Origin: Panacibacter microcysteis
Lineage (GTDB): Bacteria; Bacteroidota; Bacteroidia; Chitinophagales; Chitinophagaceae
Length of the DNA stretch: 64,000 bases
Direction: 5' to 3'
NCBI RefSeq assembly: GCF_015831355.1
Contig: NZ_JADWYR010000002.1
Location: 744,001 to 808,000 of the forward strand
In this document: piece by piece, positions 63,149 through 64,000 of the stretch
Numbering within the stretch: position 1 is the stretch's first letter
How the letters are laid out: every line of letters starts with the position of its first letter
Translations under genes and position numbers: made by a program
Notes under the pieces: model-generated
Database searches by the model: none
Told to the model about the DNA's origin: nothing
Seen by the model: the letters and a program-made list of their open reading frames with translations, nothing else

Positions 63149-64000
63149 ATGCGCTACACCACACTGGAGGAATGCCTGGTTGATCTTGAAAAAAACAATC
63201 AGCTTGTAAGAATAAAAGAAGAAACAGATCCTTTTCTTGAAATGGCGGCTATACACCTGAGGGTTCATGAAGCCAAGGGCCCCGCGTTGCTTTTCGAAAA
63301 TATAAAAGGTACGAAGTACAGGGCCGCATCCAACATTTTTGGAACACTGGAAAGAAGCAGGTTTATTTTTCGGGGAAACATTGAACTCGTGCAGGCTTTG
63401 ATCAAACTGCGCAATAACCCGGCGGAAGCATTGAAGAAACCTCTTAGCAATGTTCGCACGGCACTCGCAGGCCTCAAAGCGCTGCCACTGAAAAATCCTG
63501 TGGCAAAACCAATCTTACATAAACAAATCGCCATTAGCGATTTGCCACTTATTCAACACTGGCCAAACGACGGTGGGGCATTTGTAACGCTGCCCCAGGT
63601 TTATACAGAAGATATTGAAAAGCCTGGCATAATGCAGGCTAATCTTGGTATGTATCGTATCCAGCTTTCGGGTAACGATTATAAGTTAAATGAAGAGATC
63701 GGGTTGCATTACCAGTTGCACAGGGGTATTGGTGTACACCAGACAAAAGCCAATAAAAAAGGGCAGCCCTTAAAGGTTAGCGTATTCGTTGGAGGCCCTC
63801 CGGCACATACACTTTCAGCGGTAATGCCCTTGCCGGAGGGCATCAGTGAAATGACTTTCGCCGGGGTACTCGGTGGCAGGAGATTCAGGTATTTTTACAG
63901 GGATGGTTACTGCATTAGTGCTGATGCAGATTTTGTTATTACGGGAGAGGTATACCCCGGAGAGAACAAACCGGAAGGCCCTTTTGGTGACCACCTGGGG
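63149..64000 (+). CDS. UbiD-family decarboxylase (3' end outside window)
   Basis: The first 284 codons of a prenylated-FMN-dependent decarboxylase, starting MRYTTLEECLVDLEKNNQLV. UbiD enzymes remove the carboxyl group of aromatic or alpha,beta-unsaturated acids such as the ubiquinone precursor; in Bacteroidota, members belong to menaquinone-type or aromatic-acid pathways. Visible motifs are NIFGTLERSRFIFRG, WPNDGGAFVTLPQVYTEDI, the GMYRIQ cofactor-binding strand, HRGIGVHQTKA and the ITGEVYPG segment containing a conserved Glu. The frame has no stop before the window end. UbiX is not seen nearby. Confidence 0.92.
   Translation, partial: MRYTTLEECLVDLEKNNQLVRIKEETDPFLEMAAIHLRVHEAKGPALLFENIKGTKYRAASNIFGTLERSRFIFRGNIELVQALIKLRNNPAEALKKPLSNVRTALAGLKALPLKNPVAKPILHKQIAISDLPLIQHWPNDGGAFVTLPQVYTEDIEKPGIMQANLGMYRIQLSGNDYKLNEEIGLHYQLHRGIGVHQTKANKKGQPLKVSVFVGGPPAHTLSAVMPLPEGISEMTFAGVLGGRRFRYFYRDGYCISADADFVITGEVYPGENKPEGPFGDHLG

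Noticed and set aside
1-64000. rRNA, tRNA, phage genes or complete insertion sequences
   Set aside because: None was recognised on either strand by reading; small non-coding RNAs cannot be excluded without a search.

Overview
The window looks like chromosomal DNA of a Bacteroidota bacterium, most likely of the family Chitinophagaceae. It carries a CHU_C-type (T9SS) secreted protein, head-GIN, DUF6089 and DUF6702 proteins, many SpII lipoproteins, several TAnnTTTG-type -7 promoter boxes and few obvious Shine-Dalgarno sites. No rRNA, tRNA, CRISPR array, phage or complete insertion sequence was seen.

Left 38.5 kb (1-38521): a one-strand array of thirteen large FtsX/MacB-type ABC permeases (about 780-810 residues each). 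The first is cut by the window edge and the eleventh is frameshifted. Each protein is a fused double permease: TM1, periplasmic MacB_PCD-like domain, TM2-TM4, TM5, second periplasmic domain, TM6-TM8, with two KE[VI]G[IV]RK coupling motifs and a conserved cytosolic tail close to NPVKSLRTE. None carries an ATPase domain and no ATPase gene is present in the window. They fall into subgroups whose members are not adjacent (2+13, 1+7, 3+5, 6+11, 4+10). A head-GIN protein, a small lipoprotein, a DUF1801 protein and a large T9SS-type surface protein interrupt the array.

Middle (38772-48315, all minus strand): a tightly overlapping four-gene operon (UbiA prenyltransferase, type III polyketide synthase, methyltransferase, FAD oxidoreductase) that probably makes a prenylated or methylated phenolic or quinone-like lipid; then MsrA, a lipoprotein, a polysaccharide flippase and an M1 aminopeptidase.

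Right part (48468-64000): a dipeptide/oligopeptide-type binding lipoprotein, a CNNM/CorC-type membrane protein, a divergent DUF6702/HupE pair, a second M1 peptidase, recF, an AT-rich Fic/Doc toxin-antitoxin patch with a decayed gene, a TPR-like periplasmic protein cotranscribed with gyrA, a DUF6089 outer-membrane protein and the start of a UbiD decarboxylase.

Running through all of this, almost only in spacers, is a dispersed repeat family (21 loci, about 26 arms). Its 20-base arms come in two versions, A (GTACAAGAGTGCGACGCAAC) and B (GTACAAGTGAGTGACACAAC). Wherever two arms make an inverted pair, one is A and the other is B. This resembles the paired-REP (BIME) elements of enterobacteria and is the main unexplained structure in the window together with the permease array. 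All calls rest on reading the sequence and on general knowledge of the families; no database search was possible.
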